A model generated the notes under the pieces. It was given only the letters and a program-made list of their open reading frames with translations. It was not told where the DNA came from and did not search any database. From positions 372,001 through 436,000 of the forward strand of contig NZ_JACHJK010000003.1 in the NCBI RefSeq assembly GCF_014203595.1: a stretch of DNA of 64,000 nt, written 5' to 3'. Numbering within the stretch: the first letter of the stretch is position 1; every line of letters starts with the position of its first letter. Positions 46,810-54,406 of the stretch are shown piece after piece. Origin of the DNA: Streptomyces echinatus (lineage in GTDB: Bacteria; Actinomycetota; Actinomycetes; Streptomycetales; Streptomycetaceae). Position numbers and translations under genes: made by a program.

Positions 46810-47436
46810 GTGGCAGAGGACACCGATGCCCTGGCAGCCATGGCAAGGATTCTGTCACCGCATTGCCGTGTCAGCCGGATGTCCGACGGAGCGCTGATCG
46901 TCGACTGGAAACGGACGCGTTTTCTCGGGATGACGGCGGCTGACGTCCGGAAACTCACCGAGGGAAGCCCTGAGGAACGCGCCGAGCTCGTCTCCGTTCT
47001 CGCGCGGGCCGGGTGCGCGACGGGCCGCCGGAGGAAGCACGCGGACGCCTGCGCCGTCGGGCTCTGGCTGCGTGCGGTGCACCTGCTCATCCGGACCCTG
47101 GGATTCGGGCGCGTCCTCCGACTGCTGTCCCTGGTCGCCCCGGGATACACCAGGGCCGACCTCCCCTCCGCGCAGGAGCTCGGACGGCTGAAGCGAGCGG
47201 TGCAGACACACAGCCGCGGCAGCTGGTTCGTCAACGGCGACTGCAAGTCGGAGGCGGTGACGGCGTTCCTCCTGTTGCGGCGGTGCGGCCTGGAGGCCGT
47301 CCTCCACGTCGGCGTGCGGGAACACCCCTTCGCCCTGCACGCCTGGACGGCCTCGGCCGGCGTGTGCGTCCCGGACGCCGATCCGCGAGGGCACGCCTTC
47401 ACACCACTGCTCTCGATCGACTGCGGGGGACGGTGA
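46810..47436 (+). CDS. fused lasso RRE-leader peptidase (B1-B2)
   Basis: A 208-aa protein. The N-terminal 80 residues (CRVSRMSDGALIVDWKRTRFLGMTAADVRKL and beyond) resemble the PqqD-like RiPP recognition element that binds the leader. The C-terminal half is the transglutaminase-like cysteine protease of the lasso B2 family, with Cys in NGDCKSEAVTAFLLLRRCG, His in FALHAWT and Asp in CVPDADP as the likely triad. Its role is to remove the leader so that Gly1 is free. Most actinobacterial clusters encode B1 and B2 separately, so the fusion is notable. GGAGG lies seven bases before GTG 46810. Confidence 0.85.
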   Translation: MAEDTDALAAMARILSPHCRVSRMSDGALIVDWKRTRFLGMTAADVRKLTEGSPEERAELVSVLARAGCATGRRRKHADACAVGLWLRAVHLLIRTLGFGRVLRLLSLVAPGYTRADLPSAQELGRLKRAVQTHSRGSWFVNGDCKSEAVTAFLLLRRCGLEAVLHVGVREHPFALHAWTASAGVCVPDADPRGHAFTPLLSIDCGGR

Positions 47437-47437
47437 C

Positions 47438-49255
47438 GTGGACGCGCTCCGCCTCGAATGGGCCGACGGCGGCCCGAGGCTCCGGACCTCCGAGGCCATG
47501 GCACGTCAGGGACTCGTGACGACGGTCTCCACGCCGGCCGGTACCGCGGCCGTCGTCGGCTGGGTCGGCTCGGCCCGCGACCGGTCGGCGGGCGCACACG
47601 CTCTCCTCGACGCTCTGGGCCGCAGGGGAGCAACCCGGCCACTGCCGGCCGGCGACTACGCGGCCGTACTGGTGTGCCGCGACCGCATCCTCCTCACGCG
47701 CGACCAACAGGCCCGAGTCCCCCTGTTCTTCCGGGCGTCCGGCGGCCGCGTGGATGCCGTGAGCACCTCCGCCCGCGGCCTGGGCAACGCCACGGAGCTG
47801 GATCCCCGCTACTTCTGCCGGTACCTCACCGGGAACGCGGCGCAACCGCACACGGACGGCACGCCGTTCGCCGGGGTGCACCGGGTCCTCGGCGGAGAAA
47901 TGGTGGAGCTGTCCCTCACCGGGCAGTTGCGCCGTCGTACGCCGTGCCCCGTCCGTCGGGCCACCGACCGGCCCGCACCCGCGGCTGAGGGGGCCCGTCT
48001 CGGTGAGGCCGCGCGAGAGCTGCGCCTGGTACTCGAGAACGCCGTCGGACGGCGTATGGGCGCGTCGACGGCCTGCCATGTCTCGGGCGGCACCGACTCC
48101 ACCAGCGTCGCGCTGCTCGCCGCACGTCTGCTGGCCGAGGAGCGCATCGGCTCCGGGAACCTCGTCCTGCTCGCCGGGCGCTTCTCCCGCGGCGAGCTGG
48201 CCGAGGAACAGCGGTACCTAGACCTGGCGTTGGCGGAGATCCGCCGGCTCGCGCCCTCGGCGCGCCCCGTGATCGTCGACGCCGACGACGTGGCCGACTT
48301 CGACGACTTCCAGCACCACGCGGGAGACGCGGACGAGCCCTATGCGCACGCTTTCCGGGCCCCGTTCTGGAGCAGACTCCACTCCGAGGCCGCGGAACTC
48401 GGCTGTGACACCCTTCTGACCGGCTGCGGAGCCGATCCCGTCGCGGACGCCAACCCGTTCCATCTGCACAGGCTCGCCCGTACGGGCCGGCTGCGGGAGA
48501 TGACCGAGCAGGCACGTGCCTGGGCGGCAGGGAGCGAACGGGGGCTGCGGGACGTCGTCCGCTCCTACGTGGTCCAGCCGGCTGTTCCGCTCGTGGCCGA
48601 ACGGTTCGCCGCGCTGGTCCGCGGCGGAACGGTGCTCGGCGGCCTCGGCACCTTCAACCGCCCCCGATGGCTGCGCCGCGGGTTCGCGCGGGCTCACGGC
48701 TACCGGGAGGCCGGTGTCGCCGAGAGCCGCTTCGTGTTCGGGCGCCGGCCGGAACAGTCGCTGTACGACGTCGCCAACTACCTGGCCGCTCCCGATCCGC
48801 TGTCCTGGCAGCGGGCGCGACAGGACGGGTTCTTCCTCTCCCACCCCTTCCTCGACCCGGAGGTCGTCGCCACGATGAGCGGCCTTCCCCTCGCGGCCAC
48901 GTTCCGGCCGGGCCGTCCGAAGGCCGTTCTCCGCGAGGCCATGGCGGACCTGCTCCCTGCCCCGATCCGGGGCAGGGCGGTCAAGGTCCCCTTCGACGAC
49001 CTCTATGCCCGCGGTCTGCGGATCCACGGCGATGAGCTCATCGCCCTGTGCCGCGCGGCCCGGCATCCGCTGATCGCGGAGATGTTCGACGTCGAGACGC
49101 TGTGCCGGGCCGTGCAGGAGGCCCGGCTCGGCATGGGGGACGCGTACTCCTGGGACCGGCTGAACAGCTCGCTGGCCCTGGTGGCCTGGCTGGAGCGCCT
49201 GGGCCAGGACACGGGCGCGCGCCGGCCGGCGGTACCCGTCAGCGCCGGCTCGTGA
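47438..49255 (+). CDS. lasso cyclase (C), asparagine-synthetase-like
   Basis: A 605-aa ATP-dependent ligase of the asparagine synthetase B superfamily. The N-terminal glutamine-amidotransferase-like region lacks a Cys at position 2, as in lasso cyclases. The AMP-forming domain has the PP-loop VSGGTDSTS (about 214-222), TGCGADPV, and the C-terminal lobe SWDRLNSSLALVAWLE. It would adenylate Asp8 of the core and close the ring onto Gly1. GTG 47438 starts one base after the B1-B2 stop, implying translational coupling. A short hairpin GGCTCG/CGAGCC overlaps the stop codon (49247-49262). Confidence 0.9.
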   Translation: MDALRLEWADGGPRLRTSEAMARQGLVTTVSTPAGTAAVVGWVGSARDRSAGAHALLDALGRRGATRPLPAGDYAAVLVCRDRILLTRDQQARVPLFFRASGGRVDAVSTSARGLGNATELDPRYFCRYLTGNAAQPHTDGTPFAGVHRVLGGEMVELSLTGQLRRRTPCPVRRATDRPAPAAEGARLGEAARELRLVLENAVGRRMGASTACHVSGGTDSTSVALLAARLLAEERIGSGNLVLLAGRFSRGELAEEQRYLDLALAEIRRLAPSARPVIVDADDVADFDDFQHHAGDADEPYAHAFRAPFWSRLHSEAAELGCDTLLTGCGADPVADANPFHLHRLARTGRLREMTEQARAWAAGSERGLRDVVRSYVVQPAVPLVAERFAALVRGGTVLGGLGTFNRPRWLRRGFARAHGYREAGVAESRFVFGRRPEQSLYDVANYLAAPDPLSWQRARQDGFFLSHPFLDPEVVATMSGLPLAATFRPGRPKAVLREAMADLLPAPIRGRAVKVPFDDLYARGLRIHGDELIALCRAARHPLIAEMFDVETLCRAVQEARLGMGDAYSWDRLNSSLALVAWLERLGQDTGARRPAVPVSAGS

Positions 49256-49278
49256 GCGAGCCTCGGAAGCCGTACGTG

Positions 49279-49875
49279 TCAGGTCAGCAGGGCCGCGGCG
49301 TGGTCTCGTGCCTGGCGTAGCCAGGACGCGCGGGTTTCGGCGGAGGAGCCGGTGACCGTCCGGAAAACGACTCGGCGTACGTCGGCGACTCCCACGTACG
49401 GCAGGACGCATGCCGACCAGATCTTCTGCAGCGGGTCCCCGAACTCGGCCTCCTCGCGGTCGGCGGGGGTGTCAGAGGTGTTCAGGACGAGGGCCCGGCC
49501 GGCTTTCAGGAGGCCTTCGGGCTCCCCGTCCGCGGTCCCCAGCTTGTAGGCGACGCCGGGCACGAGCACCCGCTGCACCCAGCCGGTGAGGACAGCGGGC
49601 GGCATGCCCCACCAGTTGGGGTGAACGAACACCATGGCGTCGAGCGTGGCCACTTCGGCCCGGTGGAGTGCCAGCCCCGCATCGTGAGTGCCGGTGGCGG
49701 ACCGGACCGTCTCCGTCTCGTGAGCGGTCAGCTCCGGTGCGAATCCTTCGGCGCAGAGGTCGTGCGCGAGCACCTCGCAGCCGAGGCCGCGCAGGTGTTG
49801 CACGACGGTGTCGAACACCGCGTGATTGAAGCTGCCAGGCCGTGGATGGGCGAGATAGACCCCTATGCGCGGCAT
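49279..49875 (-). CDS. NAD(P)H quinone oxidoreductase (flavodoxin-like)
   Basis: A 198-aa flavodoxin-fold enzyme of the KefF/MdaB/NQO group that reduces quinones with NAD(P)H. Features: YLAHPRPGSFNHAVFD at the FMN phosphate site, VFVHPNWWGMPPAVLTGWVQRVL (the PxWWxxxPA stretch), then GKAL-type strand ALVLNTSDTPADREE and the terminal helix. It ends only 23 bases from the lasso cyclase stop, convergent, and is unlikely to belong to that cluster. Confidence 0.9.
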   Translation of the reverse strand: MPRIGVYLAHPRPGSFNHAVFDTVVQHLRGLGCEVLAHDLCAEGFAPELTAHETETVRSATGTHDAGLALHRAEVATLDAMVFVHPNWWGMPPAVLTGWVQRVLVPGVAYKLGTADGEPEGLLKAGRALVLNTSDTPADREEAEFGDPLQKIWSACVLPYVGVADVRRVVFRTVTGSSAETRASWLRQARDHAAALLT

Positions 49876-49905
49876 ACGTACCCCCGGGGAACGTCGGTAG
49901 TGTGG

Positions 49906-49942
49906 TCAGCGGTGAGGGCCCGTCGCAGGCCCTCACCGCTGA
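49906..49942 (-). terminator. strong perfect hairpin downstream of the GntR operon
   Basis: TCAGCGGTGAGGGCC (49906-49920) and GGCCCTCACCGCTGA (49928-49942) form a perfect 15-bp stem with a 7-base loop. It lies in the 331-base gap between the end of the lysoplasmalogenase gene (50207) and the start of the quinone oxidoreductase gene (49875), all on the minus strand. No T run follows, so a factor-independent role is unproven; it could equally be a regulatory structure in the downstream leader. The remainder of the gap shows only unassigned minus-strand frames. Confidence 0.6.
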
Positions 49943-50206
49943 TCATCATGACCGCAGGGGGCCACTCACCGAAACTGCCTGTCCACCGGATGGTCATCGG
50001 CTCGGCAAGGACGACCCGGACGGGGCGCTGGGGGCTCACACGGTGGAGGAGGGTTCGCCGTCCGGGACCGCGCTGCGGCTTCTGGCGACGTGGGGCCGGG
50101 AGAGTCCTCCGGTGACCTGACGCGGCGCTTCTCCTGGCCACGGCTGCTGATGTCGACTCGCGGAAATTGAGATCGACGGAGGCGTCGTGGGGGAACGGGT
50201 GACCGG

Positions 50207-50902
50207 TCATCCGCTGTCGGCCGCCGCGAGCATCGTCGGTGCCCGGTCTCGTGGCTTCCGTCGCGGTCGGCGGGAACCATTGATCGTCGGCCGTTCGGTG
50301 AAGGCGGTGACGAGCAGGGCCAGGGCGGCGGTGTAGGTCGCCATGACCAGCACCCCACGCCCGGTGAACTCGACTCCCGCGGCCCCCAGTCCGACGAGCA
50401 GGTCGGAGCCGAGGAACACCGATCCGCCCCAGGCCGCTCCGCGCCCCAGCACACGCGCGGTCAGTGCCATGGTGAGCAGGGCCGAGGCGTAGACACCCAC
50501 CGCGATTCCCAGGACCGGCCCGAGCGCGGGAGCGAGTGCGGCGACGGCCGCGACCCACGCGGCGAAGTGGACCGCGCACAGCACACGGCGGGACCGCAGA
50601 TACCCCGCGGCACCCGCGCGCAGGAACGCCGTCGTCCAGCACAGCTGCGCGCTCAGGAAGAACACGAGTCCCGAGAGGAAGGCCATGCGGCCGGGCAGCA
50701 TCAGCGCCACGTCCTCGGCGGTGGCGCAGCCGAGACCCGCGAGGACGGCCCCGTGCCGCCTGCCGGTCCGGCGCCACAGGTGCACGGCGAGCACGGGTGC
50801 CAGCAAGGGCTTGGTGACCCATTCCAGGAGCGGCCACCCCGCCGCGACACCGGCGACGTCGCATGCGGCCAGCGCGGCGAAGGCGAGGATCAGCGGCGGC
50901 AT
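50207..50902 (-). CDS. lysoplasmalogenase, YhhN/TMEM86 family
   Basis: A 231-aa integral membrane protein with about seven to eight helices. The YhhN family hydrolyses the vinyl-ether bond of lysoplasmalogens. Family features seen: LLEWVTKPLLAPVLAVHL, GLGCATAEDVALMLPGRMAFLSGLVFFLSAQLCW with the active-site Asp, and GSVFLGSDLLVGLG. The C-terminus is extended and basic. ATG 50902 follows the upstream stop by one base (TGACATG), so it is translationally coupled to the hydroxylase gene. It is the third gene of a GntR operon. Confidence 0.88.
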   Translation of the reverse strand: MPPLILAFAALAACDVAGVAAGWPLLEWVTKPLLAPVLAVHLWRRTGRRHGAVLAGLGCATAEDVALMLPGRMAFLSGLVFFLSAQLCWTTAFLRAGAAGYLRSRRVLCAVHFAAWVAAVAALAPALGPVLGIAVGVYASALLTMALTARVLGRGAAWGGSVFLGSDLLVGLGAAGVEFTGRGVLVMATYTAALALLVTAFTERPTINGSRRPRRKPRDRAPTMLAAADSG

Positions 50903-50903
50903 G

Positions 50904-51737
50904 TCACGCCTTCGCCTCGGGCGTCCAGCCGGGCGGCCCGAAGAGGTATCCGGCGCGGTCGCGCCAGCGCCCGGCCGCTCGGACGTCGTTCCAGGCGGCG
51001 GCGTACTCGTGGAAGGCCACCCGCAGCGGGTTGTAGGTGTCGATGTTCTTGGTCAGGCCGTACCTGACGCGCTCGCCCTCGGGCTCGAACGTGCCGAAGA
51101 TCCGGTCCCAGACGATGAGGATGCCGCCGTAGTTGCGGTCCAGGTAGGCGTTGTTGGAGCCGTGGTGGACACGGTGGTGGGAAGGGGTGTTGAAGACCCA
51201 TTCGACCGGCCGCCACAGCTTGTCCACGCGTTCGGTGTGCAGGAAGAACTGGTAGACCAGGCTGACGGCCTGTTGGACCAGGATCATCCACGGTGGGACG
51301 CCGAGCAGCGCGATCGGCAGCCAGAAGGGCAGCCCCGTCATGGGCGTCCAGCTCTGGCGCAGGGCGGTGGAGAGGTTGAAGCGGACGCTGGAGTGGTGGA
51401 CCACATGGCTCGCCCAGAGCACCCGCACCCGGTGGTGGGCGCGATGGAAGGCGTAGTAGGCGAGGTCGTCGCCGAAGAACAGCAGCACCCAGGTCCATAC
51501 GGAGGCCGGTGAGAGGTGCCAGGGGGCGACGGTGAAGAGGCCCGCGTACAACAGGATCGTCACGGCCTTCCACGGCGCCGCGACGACCTGGCTGCCCGCG
51601 CCCATCGACATGCTGGTGACGGTGTCGCGCAGTTCGTAGCCGCGCTCGTCGTCGTCGGGGAGGAAGCGGTAGGACAGCGCCTCGACGACGACCAGGAGCA
51701 CGAACGCCGGTATCGCGTAGACCACGGCCGGGATCAT
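50904..51737 (-). CDS. AGMO-like membrane fatty-acid-hydroxylase-superfamily oxygenase
   Basis: A 277-aa membrane diiron hydroxylase with four to five helices. The histidine boxes are YYAFHRAHHR, SHVVHHSS and NTPSHHRVHHG, with additional His near the end. Segments NLSTALRQSW, YQFFLHTE, DRNYGGILIVWDRIFGTFE and RYGLTKNIDTYNP closely match animal alkylglycerol monooxygenase (TMEM195), which cleaves ether lipids, more than typical sterol desaturases. Its pterin cofactor in bacteria is an open question. ATG 51737 follows the GntR stop by one base. Confidence 0.88.
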   Translation of the reverse strand: MIPAVVYAIPAFVLLVVVEALSYRFLPDDDERGYELRDTVTSMSMGAGSQVVAAPWKAVTILLYAGLFTVAPWHLSPASVWTWVLLFFGDDLAYYAFHRAHHRVRVLWASHVVHHSSVRFNLSTALRQSWTPMTGLPFWLPIALLGVPPWMILVQQAVSLVYQFFLHTERVDKLWRPVEWVFNTPSHHRVHHGSNNAYLDRNYGGILIVWDRIFGTFEPEGERVRYGLTKNIDTYNPLRVAFHEYAAAWNDVRAAGRWRDRAGYLFGPPGWTPEAKA

Positions 51738-51738
51738 C

Positions 51739-52449
51739 TCAGCGCACCGCCTTCGGAGTCGTGGGGACACTGCGGGACAGCAGTTCGCGCGCCAGCCGTT
51801 CGGCCGGCTCCGCCTCGCGGGCCTCGATGTGGGCCGCGAGCCGCAGGTGGGCCTCGACGTCGAGGAGTTCGGCGGTGCGCAGGTCGTCCGGCACGTCGGC
51901 GACCGGGAGCGTGCCGCTCACCAGGCTGTTGAAGGCCAGCAGGTAGGCGAGGTTCCCGGAACCCTCCACGATCAGCCGCCACCAGTCGACGTCCGCCGCG
52001 CCCAGCTCGACCAGGTCGGGACCGCTACGGGCGTACCGGTCCGTGGCCCGTACGATCCGGGCGGCCGCGGAGTCGGAGCGCCGCAGCGCGCACAGGCGGG
52101 CCGCGTCGGCGCCTATGCACGCCCGCATCTCCAGCGCGTCCCGGGTCAGGTCCTGCACCGACGGGCCGCCGTCGGCGGCGGCGATCCCCACCGCCAGGTC
52201 GAGTCCGGCGGTGTGCCGCCAGTCCAGGACGAGTGTGCGACCACCGTGGCTGACCTCCACCAGCCTGGCCTGCTGGAGCCGTTTCACGGCCTCACGGACG
52301 GCGTGCCGGTTCACCCCGAACTCGGCCGCCAGGTCACGTTCCGCCGTGAGGGCGGAACCGGGCGGCAAGGCACCGCCGAGGATCCTGTCGCGCAACAGGG
52401 CGAAGACCTGGTCGGAGACCGCCTCGCGCCGGATGTGTCGCTGGGTCAT
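51739..52449 (-). CDS. GntR/FadR-family transcriptional regulator
   Basis: A 236-aa regulator. The N-terminal winged HTH (about 8-72) contains ILGGALPPGSALTAERDLAAEFGVNRHAVREAVKRLQQARLVEV. The C-terminal helical FCD-type domain (about 85-225) binds an acyl or small carboxylate effector in this family. ATG 52449 is chosen because the frame upstream is not conserved. It heads an operon with the AGMO-like and lysoplasmalogenase genes, and a FadR-type operator lies just upstream, predicting autoregulation. Confidence 0.92.
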   Translation of the reverse strand: MTQRHIRREAVSDQVFALLRDRILGGALPPGSALTAERDLAAEFGVNRHAVREAVKRLQQARLVEVSHGGRTLVLDWRHTAGLDLAVGIAAADGGPSVQDLTRDALEMRACIGADAARLCALRRSDSAAARIVRATDRYARSGPDLVELGAADVDWWRLIVEGSGNLAYLLAFNSLVSGTLPVADVPDDLRTAELLDVEAHLRLAAHIEAREAEPAERLARELLSRSVPTTPKAVR

Positions 52450-52477
52450 GACGGAGAGGGTGGACGACGGTCTCGCA

Positions 52478-52498
52478 CTGGTCAACTGGTTGGACCAG
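52478..52498. promoter_or_regulatory. FadR-type operator upstream of the GntR operon
   Basis: TGGTTGGACCA (52487-52497) is an exact match to the FadR-subfamily operator pattern TNGTNNNACNA, and it is framed by CTGGTC (52478-52483) and GACCAG (52493-52498). It lies 29-49 bases before the regulator's start, where it would overlap the promoter. The pattern match is sequence-based; regulation is inferred. Confidence 0.8.
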
Positions 52499-52654
52499 AT
52501 TGGTCGGCGAAGTCGTGCGCGCGGACCCGTGGGGCTGGGGGCACGTGCGGGTGCGGGGAGCGGCCGGCCCGGCGGGGAGGCTGGGGCCGGCCGCTGGGTA
52601 CCGGACGGGGCAACCGGGCACCGGAGGTGAGTACGGCTGCCGCGCCGGGGCTTC

Positions 52655-53250
52655 TCACATCAGTTGCCGTCGGCGTCCCAGCCAGGTCTGGGCGATGACC
52701 ACGACGGCCAGGAAGCCGCCGCTGACGACCTGTTGGTGGGAGGAGTCCAGGGAGCCGATCTGGTTGATGACGTTCTGGATCACCTTCAGCAGCAGGACGC
52801 CCACCAGGGAGCCGCTGACGTAACCGAGGCCACCGGTCAGCAGGGTGCCGCCGATGACGACCGCGGAGATGGCGTCCAGTTCCATGCCGTCGCCCAGGAT
52901 GGTCACCCCGGAGGCCAGCCAGGCGGCGTTGAGTGCGCCGGCCAGTCCCGCGAGCAGACCGGAGAGCGCGTAGACGAGGTACGGCCGGAGCCGAGCAGGC
53001 CGCCCAGTCCGACGACCTCGCCCGGCCGGATGCTCACCGAGATGCCGTGCAGCTTGTGGGGGGCCGTCAGGTCCCGTGCGGCCAGCACCGGTTCGGCGCC
53101 CGCCGTGTGGTGGTCGCCGGTGAACTTGGTCAGGCCCTCCCTGCGGACCTCGCCGAGTTCGCGGCCGAGCATGGTGGACACCAGGGCGAGCCGGTCCAGG
53201 TCGGCGAGCCGGCCGTGGTGGACGTCCCTGCTCCCTTCGTCCGCCTGCCG
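52655..53250 (-). pseudogene. collapsed ribose-type ABC transporter (ATPase::permease)
   Basis: The minus strand first reads part of an RbsA-like sugar ATPase (end of domain 1, LADLDRLALVSTMLGREL, then the second Walker A in GEVVGLGGLLGSGRT). At about 52990 it switches to the C-terminal third of an RbsC-like permease (YLVYALSGLLAGLAGALNAAW, VIGGTLLTGGLGYVSGSL) ending at 52655. The rest of the ATPase and most of the permease are gone, and the frames differ. One deletion of more than a kilobase explains it. Confidence 0.8.
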
Positions 53251-53473
53251 TCCCGCGCCCGCGGCCGTGGCCCTGCGCCGGCGGCCGTGGCCCCGGGCGT
53301 CGCGGCACCGGCCCTCTCCGGCTGAGCGCGCCGGCGCGCAGGCCCCCGACCCTTTCGACCAGTCCGACGATCGCAATCACCGTACTCGGGCGCACCTCAC
53401 CGGCGCCCGGCCGTTCACCCGTTGTGACGCCCGGGGCGCACCGCCCGACGGATCCGAGCGGAAGGAGCACCAC

Positions 53474-54402
53474 GTGACTCTGCGCAGCAGACTCCTGTCA
53501 GTGGCAGCGGCACTGTCGACGCTGCTGGCGGCCCTTGCCCTGGCTCTCCTGGGGCAGGGCAGGGCACCGCACAGGCGCACGGGGTGGCGATGCTGCCCGG
53601 TTCCCGTACCTGCCTGTGCTATCTGGACGCCCACACGACGACCGGCGGCCTGGACCCGACCAACCCGGCGTGCCGCGACGCGCTGGCCGAGAGCGGTGCG
53701 ACGGCGCTGTACAACTGGTTCGCTGTGCTCGACTCCAACGCCGGCGGCCGGGGTGCCGGCTATGTCCCGGACGCCACCCTGTGCAGTGCCGGCGGCCGGT
53801 CCCCGTACGACTTCCGGGCCTACGACGCGGCCCGCTCGGACTGGCCGCGGACGCACCTGACCAGCGGGGCGACGATCCAGACCCAGTACAGCAACTGGGC
53901 GGCGCATCCGGGAGAGTTCCGGTTCTATCTCACCAAGCCGGGCTGGTCACCGGCGTCCACCCTGCGCTGGTCCGACCTCGACCTGATCCAGACGGTCGCC
54001 AACCCGCCGCAGCAGGGGTCGCCGGGCACGGACGGCGGCCACTACCACTGGGACCAGAAGCTGCCCTCCGGCCGCTCCGGCGACGCCGTGCTCTTCATCC
54101 AGTGGGTCCGCTCGGACAGTCAGGAGAACTTCTTCTCCTGCTCCGACATCGTCTTCGACGGCGGATACGGCGAGGTGACGGGCATCCGCGGCTCCGGCAG
54201 CACACCGACGCCCACCCCCACCCCCACGCCCTCGGACCCGCACACGGGTTCCTGCATGGCCACGTACTCCGTGGTGAACTCCTGGAGCGGTGGCTTCCAG
54301 GCCTCCGTCGAGGTCATGAACCATGGCACCACACCGCTCGACGGCTGGGCCGTGGCCTGGCGGCCCGGACGGTGGCGCACGGACCGGAGGCCGACCGGGT
54401 GA
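53474..54402 (+). pseudogene. AA10 lytic polysaccharide monooxygenase, frameshifted and truncated
   Basis: A signal peptide from GTG 53474 (RLLSVAAALSTLLAALALALL) should be followed by mature His1 of an AA10 copper oxygenase. The mature start HGVAMLPGSRTCLCY is found in a different frame, so one base is out of step near 53560-53575. The catalytic domain then reads well (GGHYHWDQKLPSG with the second histidine-brace His, FFSCSDIVF). The C-terminal CBM2 (SCMATYSVVNSWSGGFQASV) breaks off after LDGWAVAW. Either sequencing errors or a decayed gene. Confidence 0.78.
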
Positions 54403-54406
54403 TGCC

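Noticed and set aside
49279-49875. The quinone oxidoreductase as a tailoring enzyme of the lasso cluster
   Set aside because: It is on the opposite strand, is a common stand-alone enzyme, and the predicted product needs no redox step.
53474-54402. Calling the AA10 gene intact from ATG 53584
   Set aside because: A start there would lose both the signal peptide and the essential N-terminal histidine, so the enzyme could not be exported or bind copper properly.
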